Origin: a virus
DNA length: 39,798 nt
Strand: one strand, 5' to 3'
Virus record (IMG/VR): IMGVR_UViG_3300030117_007074
Location: 1 to 39,798 of that record
How positions within the stretch are numbered: position 1 is the first letter of the stretch; the number at the start of each line of letters is the position of its first letter. This document shows, piece by piece, positions 21,984 to 28,371 of this stretch. The notes under the pieces are model-generated. The model made no database searches, was not told where the DNA came from, and saw nothing but the letters and a program-made list of their open reading frames with translations. Both the position numbers and the translations under genes were made by a program.

Positions 21984-22280
21984 TTAATCGTTCGTCTTAA
22001 AAAGGTCCCGCGCCGTCTCGAATATGTAGTCGGCGAAATCAGGTTCTTTATGAAGGCCGTCACGGTTGATCATGTAGAGTTTGACCGCCTTGAGTGCGAG
22101 TCGTGCGTCGGCCTCCCAATTCTTTCGGGCCGTCACCCCGTCGGTGGGGGGTGACTGGTTTTCGACTACGTATTTGACGAGGGCCGTCGCGGCCGCTTCG
22201 CCGTCTTTCTGTAAGCGGTCGTTCTCTAGGCGCAGTTCATCGATCTGCTTTTTCAGAGTGTACACATCGTTGCTGTTCAT
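21984..22280 (-). CDS. Hypothetical coiled-coil protein (98 aa)
   Basis: 98 residues. The N-terminal 30 form a leucine-rich coiled coil (VYTLKKQIDELRLENDRLQKDGEAAATALVKYV), then a helical domain. AAGGAT precedes the ATG. No family recognised; member of the leftward operon. Confidence 0.6.
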   Translation of the reverse strand: MNSNDVYTLKKQIDELRLENDRLQKDGEAAATALVKYVVENQSPPTDGVTARKNWEADARLALKAVKLYMINRDGLHKEPDFADYIFETARDLFKTND

Positions 22281-22342
22281 CTTTGATCCTTTCGTTGATC
22301 GACGCCTACTTGATCCGATTGATCAAGCACCCCGTCTGCCGG

Positions 22343-22368
22343 GGCGGGAGGGCGCAAACCCTCCCCGC
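22343..22368 (-). terminator. GC-rich hairpin after the 64-aa gene
   Basis: GCGGGAGGG pairs with CCCTCCCCGC around a short loop (22344-22368), with a smaller CCCCG/CGGGG stem just before it (22330-22344). It lies directly after the stop at 22377 on the minus strand. Confidence 0.6.
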
Positions 22369-22376
22369 ACGGGTGA

Positions 22377-22571
22377 TCAGAACGTTTTGGTGAATTTGTC
22401 CGTGTGCTGCCGTGCCTTGGCGAGGAAGGCGTCATCCAGGGCGTGAGATAGGAAAATGGCCTCGCCGTCCTCGTGTGCCGAGAGTATGACGTTCAAATAG
22501 TGCGCGAGTTCTAGTGTCTCGGCCTTCGCCTGCCGGGCCGCGTCTTCGATGATTGCTATGGGGTTTGCCAT
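22377..22571 (-). CDS. Hypothetical protein (64 aa)
   Basis: 64 residues, helical, amphipathic (AIIEDAARQAKAETLELAHYLNVILSAHEDGEAIFLSHALDDAF). ACAGGAGAC upstream of the ATG, as in its neighbours. No family recognised. Confidence 0.55.
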   Translation of the reverse strand: MANPIAIIEDAARQAKAETLELAHYLNVILSAHEDGEAIFLSHALDDAFLAKARQHTDKFTKTF

Positions 22572-22609
22572 GTCGGTGCGTCTCCTGTGTTGGTGTAGTT
22601 GTGGGTGTG

Positions 22610-23470
22610 TTAGGCTGCGGCTTTGACCTGGCCCAGGGCCTCGGCCTCGGCCAGGATCGCCTCGACGGCGTCGAGGATCCTGGACAGAACCTTGAGGACG
22701 GCCTGGGCGGGTTCGAGGCCCTCAGACTGTGCGTAGTGGCTGATGTATTTGTAGCTGTCGCCCAGGTTGGTTTCGATCCCGAGCAGGGAGGAGAGGACGG
22801 CGGAGACGGTCTCGGCGACGACCTCCTGGTCCCAGTGCTGACCGCCGGAGATGTCGGAGCGGGTGCGAGCCTCGGCAACGTGGCCGAGTTCGTGGAGCCA
22901 GGTTTTCACGTCCTCGGTGTGGAGGCCGATAGCCGAGCCGTCGACCGAGGCCCAACCGTAGCCCTTACCGTGGAACGGGCTGTAGGTCACGTTGACGCCC
23001 CAGGATTCCGCGACCTGGTGCAGCGGCGGGAGTTCGTCCGGCGCGTAGCTGATGGCCTGGTAGGCGTCGCCGTCGCGCTTGTCCTCGGGGAGTTCATCGG
23101 TCTGCTCGATGGCGAAAACCGGGAACGATTTGAGGCCGCGCAGGAAGGTGCGGCGGACCTTGTCGCCGTTTTTGTCTTCTTCGGTGATGCTGCCCAGGAG
23201 GGGGGCCAGAAGGTGTGTGGCCTTCGAGCCCTTGCGAACGACGCGCCCGACGGCGAGCCACTGCTTGAACGTCCTGGCGTCGGCGGTGTTGGCGAGGAGG
23301 TGAGCGAGAAGCTGATTGCGAAAGGACCACTTGTCGATGGGGCGGGAGCCGTCGCCGCCCTTGCGAGCGATGACGGTCCTGGCGATGGCGGACGGGACGT
23401 TGCCCGATTTGAACTGCTCTACGATCTGATCGACGGTGGCTGCTGCGTTGCCCTTGAGTTGAAATGCCAT
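22610..23470 (-). CDS. ArdC-like antirestriction protein with zincin metallopeptidase
   Basis: 286 residues from ATG 23470 (GGAGAATC upstream). The N-terminal half (about 1-130) resembles the ArdC/DUF1738 single-strand DNA-binding domain: FRNQLLAHLLANTADARTFKQWLAVGRVVRKGSKATHLLAPLL. The C-terminal half holds the zinc protease motif HELGHVAEART and the later Glu of EVVAETVSAVL. ArdC proteins protect incoming DNA from type I and other restriction; the metallopeptidase half suggests processing of host targets. It probably acts early after entry. Family assignment is quite strong, exact target unknown. Confidence 0.85.
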   Translation of the reverse strand: MAFQLKGNAAATVDQIVEQFKSGNVPSAIARTVIARKGGDGSRPIDKWSFRNQLLAHLLANTADARTFKQWLAVGRVVRKGSKATHLLAPLLGSITEEDKNGDKVRRTFLRGLKSFPVFAIEQTDELPEDKRDGDAYQAISYAPDELPPLHQVAESWGVNVTYSPFHGKGYGWASVDGSAIGLHTEDVKTWLHELGHVAEARTRSDISGGQHWDQEVVAETVSAVLSSLLGIETNLGDSYKYISHYAQSEGLEPAQAVLKVLSRILDAVEAILAEAEALGQVKAAA

Positions 23471-23494
23471 GGTGATTCTCCTGTGGTTGGGTGT

Positions 23495-23512
23495 CCCGGC
23501 GTCCAAACCGGG
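23495..23512 (-). promoter_or_regulatory. Leader hairpin of the ArdC-like gene
   Basis: CCCGG/CCGGG stem within GGTTTGGACGCCGGG, about 25 bp upstream of the start. A nearly identical leader precedes the 94-aa gene (21913-21932). Shared leaders suggest shared post-transcriptional control. Confidence 0.5.
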
Positions 23513-23520
23513 GTGTTGGG

Positions 23521-23715
23521 TTATCGATTTTTCCGGTTGCGGATCTCGTCATTCACTCGGAGCCACTCTTTGTTGTGGTGCGTATACAGCGCAAACTCTT
23601 TCGAGCTCTTACCTGCCCGGTATGCCTTGGCTCGCAGGCTCTCGCCGATGCGATGATGGCCGTCGCGCTTTGCTTCCAGTTCCCAGGTTGAGAGTGTCGA
23701 TATGTCGGTTGTCAT
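23521..23715 (-). CDS. Hypothetical basic protein (64 aa)
   Basis: 64 residues, basic, with STWELEAKRDGHHRIGESLRAKAYRAG and a C-terminal KNR tail. First gene of the leftward operon, GAGG before the ATG, downstream of the strong promoter at 23785. No family recognised. Confidence 0.6.
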   Translation of the reverse strand: MTTDISTLSTWELEAKRDGHHRIGESLRAKAYRAGKSSKEFALYTHHNKEWLRVNDEIRNRKNR

Positions 23716-23756
23716 CTGAGCCTCGTTGGTATTGGGTGTGTCTCGCTGATGAGTTA

Positions 23757-23785
23757 ATCATACCAAATCTGTTGACACCCGTCAA
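23757..23785 (-). promoter_or_regulatory. Strong leftward promoter with operator
   Basis: Minus strand: -35 TTGACG (23785-23780), exactly 17 bp, -10 TATGAT (23762-23757). TTGACACCCGTCAA (23772-23785) is an inverted repeat over the -35. The spacer contains CAGATTTGGT, half of the palindrome at 18739. GTCAATAGATA (23781-23791) is shared with the int promoter. It drives the accessory operon. Confidence 0.7.
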
Positions 23786-23814
23786 TAGATATTTTTGGGT
23801 ATAGAGGAAAAAAA

Positions 23815-24813
23815 ATGCCTGACCGCAACTGCGAGCTCGTCCGGCTCATCCAGGACGAGTGGCTGCTCGAGGCAACAGACCCGGCGACCGGGCGAACCCT
23901 GCCAGGGCAGATAGAGCCGTTCCGAATGCACCGGCACCAACGGCGCGTGCTCAATCAGTTTTTCACGAAGCGACGCCAGCCCGGCGAGTATCGCGCCAGG
24001 ATGCCCTACCGCACCCTGGTCTATAGCTGCCCGAAGAAGAGCGGCAAAACCGAGGTGAGCGCAGCCGTCGTCTGGGCCTGGATCCGGCTGTATGGGGGCC
24101 TGGGGCTGTCTGTGGCGAACGACAAGGACCAGAGCCGCTCAAACATGTTCGCGCGGATCCTGGCCTTCCTGCGACGCCTGAGGGCCCAGGATCAGGACAC
24201 CTACCACAGGCTCGTGAAAAGGGTCACAGGCGACACCGTCGAACTCGCCGAGCCCGGCATCGTCACAGGCCTGCCAGGACGCATACGAGCGATCCCCTGC
24301 GACCCGTACGGCGAGGCCGGACACGAGGACCTCTCCATCGTCAATTTCGACGAGCTATGGGCCTACGGACGCTCAGAGGTCACCTGGCGGCTCTGGACAG
24401 AGTTGCAGCCGATACCCACCCTCGAACACTCGTGCCGATTCGTGACCACATACGCCGGGTTCTTCGGCGAGAGCGAGGTCCTCTACTCAGTCTACGAGCA
24501 GGCCGTCAAGCCGGACGCACAGAACCCCGACATCGCCACAGGAGAACACCCGCCAGGACTCGAAGACCTTCCCATCTATCACCACGGATCCCTCTGCGCC
24601 TACTGGGACACACACGCACGTATGCCGTGGCATACAGACCAGTTCCTGGAGGAGGCGCGAGAGGATCCCGTCGTCAAACTCAGGCCCTCAGAGTATCGCC
24701 GACTCTGGCAGAACCGATGGACGACAGGCCTGGAGGCATTCCTCGACGTGGAGCAACTAGACAGACTCATGGACGACGGCGAACGGGCCGGACTGGAAAA
24801 TGCCTACCCATGA
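23815..24813 (+). CDS. terL: Large terminase, ATPase half
   Basis: 332 residues from ATG 23815 (AGAGGA upstream). Walker A SCPKKSGKTE (about 71-80), adenine-side SVANDKDQSR, Walker B LSIVNFDELW, coupling motif VTTYAGF. It ends soon after the ATPase domain (...LMDDGERAGLENAYP), with no nuclease. Typical TerL proteins have 450-650 residues; the RNase H-like nuclease is in a separate gene 1.5 kb on. It pumps DNA into the prohead with the portal. Its 3' end overlaps the next ATG (ATGA). Confidence 0.9.
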   Translation: MPDRNCELVRLIQDEWLLEATDPATGRTLPGQIEPFRMHRHQRRVLNQFFTKRRQPGEYRARMPYRTLVYSCPKKSGKTEVSAAVVWAWIRLYGGLGLSVANDKDQSRSNMFARILAFLRRLRAQDQDTYHRLVKRVTGDTVELAEPGIVTGLPGRIRAIPCDPYGEAGHEDLSIVNFDELWAYGRSEVTWRLWTELQPIPTLEHSCRFVTTYAGFFGESEVLYSVYEQAVKPDAQNPDIATGEHPPGLEDLPIYHHGSLCAYWDTHARMPWHTDQFLEEAREDPVVKLRPSEYRRLWQNRWTTGLEAFLDVEQLDRLMDDGERAGLENAYP

Positions 24814-25166
24814 CCAACAGCCGTACGGCCTATCACAGCGGGTCAAGTATCATCCCTGTACAACCTGGATCACTGAACCCACAAGCCAGCCAAGGGAACA
24901 GTACAACCCGTACAACCAGTACAGCTGTACAGCACTATACCCCTAGGGGTAGGGGTAGGACGACAGACCAGAACAGACACACCGACACGACCAGGCCGAC
25001 AAACCAGGGCCGGGAAATCGTCGCTTTTGCCAAACGGTCAGGCGGATCAGACTCTAGTCTGATCAGGGCTAGTCCAGGATCCAGGAGGGGGGGCCCTCTC
25101 CCCGGCATCGAGGGGCACCCTTGGGTGAGATTGTGTGTGAGATTTGACGTAAGTCGTTGTTTTTAA
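24810..25166 (+). CDS. Doubtful low-complexity ORF after terminase
   Basis: 118 residues coupled to the terminase by ATGA. Composition is Ser/Thr/Arg/Gly-rich without clear folds; the underlying DNA contains iterons and palindromes, so it may just be a random frame over a regulatory region. Alternatively it is a degraded remnant of the original terminase C-terminal part. I see no nuclease motif. Little confidence in coding. Confidence 0.25.
   Translation: MTNSRTAYHSGSSIIPVQPGSLNPQASQGNSTTRTTSTAVQHYTPRGRGRTTDQNRHTDTTRPTNQGREIVAFAKRSGGSDSSLIRASPGSRRGGPLPGIEGHPWVRLCVRFDVSRCF
24858..25064. repeat. Iteron and palindrome cluster
   Basis: GTACAACC at 24858-24865, 24901-24908 and 24910-24917; perfect palindrome GTACAGCTGTAC at 24919-24930; perfect palindrome TACCCCTAGGGGTA at 24938-24951; inverted repeat GATCAGACT/AGTCTGATC at 25045-25064. 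The strand bias of bases flips on either side. It could be an origin, a packaging site or a recombination junction. From 25065 to 25371 I see only GC-rich sequence, GTGAGATT repeats (25125-25145) and no convincing gene. Confidence 0.65.
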
Positions 25167-25371
25167 AGGGGGAGCACTGGATAGAAGGTCCAGCGGCGGG
25201 GTGCAGGCAGGGCTCGGGGAGGTCCAGGGCGAGACCCAGCTCCCCCCCAAGCGGGGCCCGGGCGTGTAAGGGTGGAGTTGTAGGGGGCCCCAATTTTTGT
25301 CGCAGCAGTGTATCTGATGGGTGGCTATGAGGGGGTCTTATGGTCTTGGCTATGAAGGGGGGTGAGTTGTT

Positions 25372-25524
25372 GTGTCGCTTGAGTTGATTGAGGAGGCTGT
25401 TGACGATTCGCTTTTGCGTCGTGATGTGTATCGTTGTGATATGTCTGGTGCTGAGTTGAATGCTGAGCGTTGGCGTGAGTTATGGCGTATAGTTGGTGTG
25501 TTGCGTCGTCGTTGGGATGTTTAG
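25372..25524 (+). CDS. Small hypothetical protein (50 aa)
   Basis: GTG start at 25372, preceded by six G and GGTGAG. Sequence SLELIEEAVDDSLLRRDVYRCDMSGAELNAERWRELWRIV looks protein-like and helical, with an unusual codon style (G/T-rich). No family recognised. It begins the G/T-rich block. Confidence 0.45.
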   Translation: MSLELIEEAVDDSLLRRDVYRCDMSGAELNAERWRELWRIVGVLRRRWDV

Positions 25525-25623
25525 TGCTCGGGGTGTCGTCGTCCGTTGGGTTTCTTGTGGGCCTTTCGGCGTCCAGGCGGCATCCCGGGCTATTTTTTGT
25601 TGGGGGGGGGTTGGGGGTGTGGT

Positions 25624-25932
25624 TTGCGTGTTGAGGTGGATCCTGTTGATTCGGGTTTGCGTGGTGATGTGGTGTTGAGGTTGCTGTCGTGTGGGAATCG
25701 TCCGGATCGTCGGGATCGTGAGAAGTATGAGAAGACGGAGCATTTTGGTCGTGTTCGTGCTGGTGTTGAGGAGATGTATGCTACGTGTGTGTTGTGCAAT
25801 CGTTCCAAGAATTTGGTTGTTCATCACCGGCATTATCGGTCGTTGTTTCGTGAGGATTTGGTTCGCGATGTGGTGTTGTTATGTCAGCGTTGTCATGGCA
25901 GGTATCATCGGGGGCATCGTGGTCGTGGTTAG
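25624..25932 (+). CDS. HNH endonuclease between terminase halves
   Basis: About 102 residues from TTG 25624 (a run of nine G precedes; the open frame starts at 25546). Zinc and catalytic residues: CVLCNRSKNLVVHHRHYRSLF then VVLLCQRCHGRYH, a compact HNH domain. HNH proteins beside terminases can assist packaging cleavage; alternatively this is a homing endonuclease that invaded the terminase. No intron or intein boundaries are visible. Confidence 0.8.
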   Translation: MRVEVDPVDSGLRGDVVLRLLSCGNRPDRRDREKYEKTEHFGRVRAGVEEMYATCVLCNRSKNLVVHHRHYRSLFREDLVRDVVLLCQRCHGRYHRGHRGRG

Positions 25933-25938
25933 GGGGGG

Positions 25939-26343
25939 GTGTATGGAGATGTTGTGGCGTATATCCAGGACAGTTATCGGCGTGCTGTGACTGATGAGGG
26001 TCAGTTGGAGGTGGGTGCTGTTTATCGTGTTGTTGGGACGTGTGATGGGAATTTGGATGTGCCGACTCAGTTGGTGCGTATTGAGTCTCGTCCTCGTCAG
26101 CGTTCTATTGTGGGTGTGCCGTATGTGGAGGTGTTGTTTTTGGCGAATTTGGGGTCTTTGGGGAAGGTGTCTCATCGGAGTTTGATGTTTTTGGATACGG
26201 TGAATATCCCTGAGCACGGTATGCATGATCGTCATTTGGAGCGGTTGCCGGATCATTTGGCGGAGGCTGCGGGTTTTTTGGCTACGGAGCAGCGCAAGCA
26301 GGATTATGGTGAGATGGTGGGTTCTGGTGAGGTGGTGGTGTGA
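25939..26343 (+). CDS. Hypothetical protein upstream of terminase nuclease (134 aa)
   Basis: GTG start at 25939, directly after eight G. Beta-rich first half (QLEVGAVYRVVGTCDGNLDVPTQLVRIESR), helical end. Its stop overlaps the terminase nuclease start (GTGA), so the two proteins may be made together. No family recognised. Confidence 0.55.
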   Translation: MYGDVVAYIQDSYRRAVTDEGQLEVGAVYRVVGTCDGNLDVPTQLVRIESRPRQRSIVGVPYVEVLFLANLGSLGKVSHRSLMFLDTVNIPEHGMHDRHLERLPDHLAEAAGFLATEQRKQDYGEMVGSGEVVV

Positions 26344-26903
26344 CTCCGATTTTGCACGTTGGCGTGGACATTGGGTATAAGCGGGATACGAGTGCAGTGT
26401 GTGCTGTGTATCGTCATCCTGAGTTGCAGAAGCATTGTCTTTTTTGTCATCGGAGTTGGGAGCCTCCTGTTCATATTCCGGATGTGACGGCGTATGTGCG
26501 GATGTTGCTTGAGGGTGAGCGTGTTGCTGGTGTCTGGTATGATCCGCATCAGTGGGCTGCGGAGGCTCAGCGTCTTTCTGAGGATGGGTATGGTTATCAG
26601 TTGCAGGAGGTGAATCAGTCTGGCGATTTCATGGTCGCCATTGGCAATAATCTTCAGATGTTGATGCAGCGTGGTGACTTTTTGCTGTATCGGGATACGA
26701 CGGTGCGAAATCACTTTTCGTGGTGTGCTGCGAAGACGACGGAGAAGGGGTATCGGATCGTGAAGCAGGTGCAGTCGAAGCCTATAGACATCGTTGTTGC
26801 TGTGGCTATGGCTGCATATGGGTCGTCTCAGGACCTGAGTCATGCGACGCATCCGACGTATGATGAGTCGGTGCATTCTGTGAGTTTGCTGGATCTTGTC
26901 TAA
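26340..26903 (+). CDS. terL: Large terminase, nuclease half
   Basis: 187 residues, GTG start coupled to the previous stop. RNase H/RuvC-like nuclease: first Asp in HVGVDIGYKRDTSAV, second in GVWYDPHQW, third in PIDIVVAVAMA, all in the expected order and spacing. It cuts concatemeric DNA during packaging. The ATPase is in 23815-24813, so function needs assembly in trans. Codon use is strongly G/T-biased unlike the ATPase half, hinting at separate origin. Confidence 0.85.
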   Translation: MTPILHVGVDIGYKRDTSAVCAVYRHPELQKHCLFCHRSWEPPVHIPDVTAYVRMLLEGERVAGVWYDPHQWAAEAQRLSEDGYGYQLQEVNQSGDFMVAIGNNLQMLMQRGDFLLYRDTTVRNHFSWCAAKTTEKGYRIVKQVQSKPIDIVVAVAMAAYGSSQDLSHATHPTYDESVHSVSLLDLV

Positions 26904-26923
26904 GTCCGTTCAAGGGGGGGCTT

Positions 26924-27115
26924 ATGTCGGTCGCTGGGTTGTGGGATGTTGGCGATGTAGCTGAGTATTTGAAGGTGACGAAGTCTTGGGTGTATGAGCA
27001 CGTCGGGGATCTGCCGGGCCGGAAGATGGGTAAATACTGGCGGTTTGATCCTGATGATATTCGGGAGTGGGTGAGGTCTGCTGATGACGCATCTGACGAC
27101 TCGGGGTGTCGGTGA
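26924..27115 (+). CDS. Helix-turn-helix protein (63 aa)
   Basis: ATG 26924 three bases after a run of seven G. HTH_17-type: GLWDVGDVAEYLKVTKSWVYEHVGDLPGRKMGKYWRFDPDDIREWV. Excisionase-like DNA-binding. Placed between terminase and portal it might be a small terminase-like DNA recogniser, but that is speculation. Overlaps the next gene by 32 bp. Confidence 0.75.
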   Translation: MSVAGLWDVGDVAEYLKVTKSWVYEHVGDLPGRKMGKYWRFDPDDIREWVRSADDASDDSGCR

Positions 27116-27845
27116 GGATCTGGAGCTGCTGTATCAGGTTCCCGGTCACGAGCATTTTCAGTATTTGCTGCGGCGTACTGCCGTGGGCGTGGGTTTCCCT
27201 GAGGCTGTTGACTATAGCCAGGGTTCGTATGCGTATGCTTGCGTCGTTGGTGAGCGCGTATGGTGGCCTATTGAGGAGGGTGCTCAGCCTGAGCGGCAGT
27301 TTGTGATTCTCGATGAGGTGGAGGCGACGGATTCTGGTGATTTGTTTGCTTCTGTTGCTGTCTTGAAGGATCGGTATCTGTCGTCTGTCGTCTTCTGTCC
27401 TAATTCGCCTCGGTCTATGGTCGATGCTTTGCGGCGTATGCCGGGGTTGACGCACTATCCTGGGGATCCTCCGGCGTTGCTGCGCCAGCGTTTTCCGACA
27501 TACGTGTCTCGGGAGACTGTTGCTGGCATTCGGGATGTGGATACTGGGGATGTGGAGACGATGCGTCGGGATCTGAATCGTTTCCTGGATGCCGAGCTTC
27601 ATTATCCGAGCTCGGATCTGCCGATTTTCGGCCCTCAGGGTCGTGAGCCTGTCCGCAAGCTCATTGTCCTGCAGTCTGGCGACAATTTCTCTACTGCTGT
27701 CGCCAATCAGGGCATCCATCGTTCCGAGCCCAAGCATATTGCGCCGATCTGGCTTGCTGCCAATGGCCTGGAGCGGTCGATGTCGTGGTCGGAGGTGGGA
27801 AAGGTCGGCCATCAGTGGAAGGGGAGTTCTGTCACGGGATACTGA
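27084..27845 (+). CDS. Hypothetical packaging-region protein (253 aa)
   Basis: A 253-residue soluble protein. Patches VILDEVEATDSGDLFASVAVLKDRYLSSVVFCPNSPRSMVDALRRMPG and VSRETVAGIRDVDTGDVETMRRDLNRFLDAEL suggest an enzyme-like alpha/beta fold (D-E-V after strand), not assignable. In the G/T-rich block with the terminase nuclease. No signal or membrane segment. Confidence 0.6.
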   Translation: MTHLTTRGVGEDLELLYQVPGHEHFQYLLRRTAVGVGFPEAVDYSQGSYAYACVVGERVWWPIEEGAQPERQFVILDEVEATDSGDLFASVAVLKDRYLSSVVFCPNSPRSMVDALRRMPGLTHYPGDPPALLRQRFPTYVSRETVAGIRDVDTGDVETMRRDLNRFLDAELHYPSSDLPIFGPQGREPVRKLIVLQSGDNFSTAVANQGIHRSEPKHIAPIWLAANGLERSMSWSEVGKVGHQWKGSSVTGY

Positions 27846-27867
27846 GTATTGGGGGGGGTAAGAAAAT

Positions 27868-28194
27868 TTGTCTTTAGATAAAAAAATTTGTGGTCCTCAG
27901 GCGACGCTTGCTGATTTGTATGGGGATCTGGACTGGTCGGACTTCGCGGAAAGCATCAGCGATAACAGCCGCCAGGCTCTTTTGGACTGTGCGATGTATC
28001 TTCGGTCGTGCCAGTCTGAGGGTTGCGACTGGAAGGGCGTGCGTCGCGATGATGGTGAGCCCTACTTGTCGTGTCCTCAGTGTGGGTCGGTGATTTTGCC
28101 GGATTCTGAGGGTGCCGAGGTCTTCCGCCGTCGTCTTGGCCCTGTGTGGGTGCAGGCGATGCAGTGGCTTAAGGAAAAGGGGCTATTGACATAG
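27868..28194 (+). CDS. Zinc-ribbon protein (108 aa)
   Basis: TTG start after a run of eight G and nine more bases. A four-Cys zinc site lies mid-protein: CQSEGCDW...CPQCG. N-terminal helix LADLYGDLDWSDFAESISDNSRQALLDCAMYLRS. No family recognised; may bind DNA or stabilise packaging. Its stop lies inside the portal-region promoter. Confidence 0.6.
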   Translation: MSLDKKICGPQATLADLYGDLDWSDFAESISDNSRQALLDCAMYLRSCQSEGCDWKGVRRDDGEPYLSCPQCGSVILPDSEGAEVFRRRLGPVWVQAMQWLKEKGLLT

Positions 28195-28213
28195 TCGGCT
28201 AAGTCGCTATATA
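28186..28213 (+). promoter_or_regulatory. Promoter for the head gene operon
   Basis: TTGACA (28186-28191), 16-bp spacer, TATATA (28208-28213); TATATT with an 18-bp spacer also fits. It overlaps the 3' end of the zinc-ribbon gene and would start a ~150-nt leader before the portal gene. Confidence 0.65.
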
Positions 28214-28233
28214 TTTGCGCTGAGATTCTTTGG

Positions 28234-28359
28234 CGACCGTTGTGCAGGACGGGCGAAGTTCCCGTATTGCGTTCAGCGGTCGTTTTCTTGTTTCTGCAAT
28301 CCGGTCGTCACTTGCTTGGGGCTGCACACCCTGGCGGAGTGACGACCGGATTTTTTTTT
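28234..28359 (+). terminator. Attenuator-like leader with strong intrinsic terminator
   Basis: A perfect 15-bp stem AATCCGGTCGTCACT (28298-28312) / AGTGACGACCGGATT (28338-28352) runs into nine T (28351-28359), 13 bp before the portal start. Upstream, CGACCG (28234-28239) can pair with CGGTCG at 28277-28282 or with the same hexamer in the terminator's 5' arm (about 28302-28307), so alternative folds are possible. ACGGG/CCCGT forms a small hairpin in between. Confidence 0.75.
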
Positions 28360-28371
28360 GGAGCCTGCGCG

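Noticed and set aside
22553-23656. 367-aa plus-strand ORF opposite the ArdC-like gene
   Set aside because: A GC-rich antisense shadow: the minus strand has HELGH and ArdC-like features, promoter and ribosome site.
21968-23656. Other long plus-strand ORFs (20968-21908 and 22081-22446)
   Set aside because: Shadows of minus-strand genes that have strong ribosome sites and a common promoter.
24813-26340. Intron or intein splitting the terminase
   Set aside because: The HNH gene suggested it, but I see no group I core pairing and no intein Cys/Ser start or His-Asn end at the ORF edges. Recombination or gene splitting fits better.
26924-27115. Small terminase subunit
   Set aside because: The HTH is of the excisionase/MerR type, the protein is only 63 residues and the gene lies after the large subunit; no oligomerisation region is seen.
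28240-28371. N-terminal extension of the portal frame
   Set aside because: It would translate the intrinsic terminator (FFFG from the T-run) and lacks a ribosome site; ATG 28372 has GGAG at the correct distance.
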